Assembly (NCBI RefSeq): GCF_900110695.1
Contig: NZ_FOEH01000011.1
Span: 1 to 43,332 of the forward strand
Source of the DNA: Virgibacillus subterraneus
GTDB taxonomy: Bacteria > Bacillota > Bacilli > Bacillales > Amphibacillaceae
Length of the DNA: 43,332 bases
Direction: 5' to 3'
Made by a program: the position numbers and the translations under genes
Part shown: piece by piece, positions 43,174 to 43,332 of the stretch
How positions within the stretch are numbered: position 1 is the stretch's first letter
Layout of the letters: every line of letters begins with the position of its first letter
The notes under the pieces: model-generated
Databases searched by the model: none
What the model was told of the DNA's origin: nothing
The model's input: only the letters and a program-made list of their open reading frames with translations

Positions 43174-43332
43174 TTTTATGGAGAGTTTGATCTTGGCTCA
43201 GGACGAACGCTGGCGGCGTGCCTAATACATGCAAGTCGAGCGCGGGAAGCAGACGGATCCCTTCGGGGTGAAGTTTGTGGAACGAGCGGCGGACGGGTGA
43301 GTAACACGTGGGCAACCTACCTGTAAGACTGG
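43174..43332 (+). rRNA. rrs: 16S ribosomal RNA, 5' end only
   Basis: GGAGAGTTTGATC at 43180, GGACGAACGCTGGCGGCGTG and GCCTAATACATGCAAGTCGA follow in the standard order, and the gene runs off the window at about base 158. The mature 5' end near 43174 is set by alignment in memory with B. subtilis 16S. Base 43193 is T where the 27F primer site has A or C. Confidence 0.97.

Noticed and set aside
43144-43326. A 60-codon frame over the 16S start
   Set aside because: It is rRNA sequence.

Overview
The window is chromosomal DNA from a low-GC, endospore-forming Gram-positive of the family Bacillaceae. The evidence is a gamma-type spore protein (sspE), a spore-cortex deacetylase (pdaA), strong AAGGAGG-type ribosome binding sites, CtsR/Fur/PerR boxes of the Bacillus type, and the start of a 16S rRNA gene at the right edge. 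Gene order from about 24.3 kb to the end matches the Bacillus subtilis yfh-yga-perR-rrnD region: yfhE, yfhF, recX, yfhH, yfhP, mutY, sspE, ntdP(ygaC), ygaD, gsaB, bcp, perR, ygzB, ygxA, 16S. The genus is probably one of the Oceanobacillus/Virgibacillus/Lentibacillus group; that is an impression, not a demonstration.

Layout. 0-7.6 kb: a 20-bp tandem repeat, a YuiF-type Na+/H+ antiporter-family transporter, pdaA, an orphan fused oligopeptide-type double permease, and a PAS-PAS-PAS-GGDEF(degenerate)-EAL-PilZ c-di-GMP protein. 7.7-14.3 kb: an acyl-CoA synthetase, a Fur-boxed ferric iron ABC importer (binding protein, double permease, ATPase) and an LCP cell-wall ligase. 14.5-19 kb: CtsR-controlled clpE, a secreted ComEC-like metallo-beta-lactamase-fold protein, and an SPFH/band-7 membrane protein paired with a tiny ribbon-helix-helix protein. 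19.2-23.8 kb: a GntR-ABC-permease operon, then a yxlEFG-like ABC set on the other strand with an ECF-type promoter but no sigma-factor gene beside it.

23.8-33 kb: a cluster of DnaA boxes, then the yfhE-to-ygaD block, which includes a likely 56-codon gene (29759-29929) with a good ribosome binding site but no standard start codon. 33-43 kb: an 840-base repeat-filled spacer, gsaB, a two-helix K+ channel, bcp, an orphan phosphoglycosyl transferase, a D-2-hydroxyacid dehydrogenase/cobalamin adenosyltransferase pair, perR with its own PerR box, a fused PabB-PabC gene, ygzB, ygxA, and three tandem rrn promoters ahead of 16S.

Structure not explained by genes. Three families of short dispersed repeats fill the spacers: a two-module AT-rich element whose hairpin pairing is kept while the sequence varies; a GC-rich ~123-bp element with 13-bp terminal inverted repeats; and a ~77-bp MITE-like unit. 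The most notable non-coding signal is the DnaA-box cluster at 23846-24016, which resembles the DnaA-titrating/regulatory clusters known from B. subtilis. No CRISPR array, prophage, intact insertion sequence, tRNA or obvious defence island was seen.
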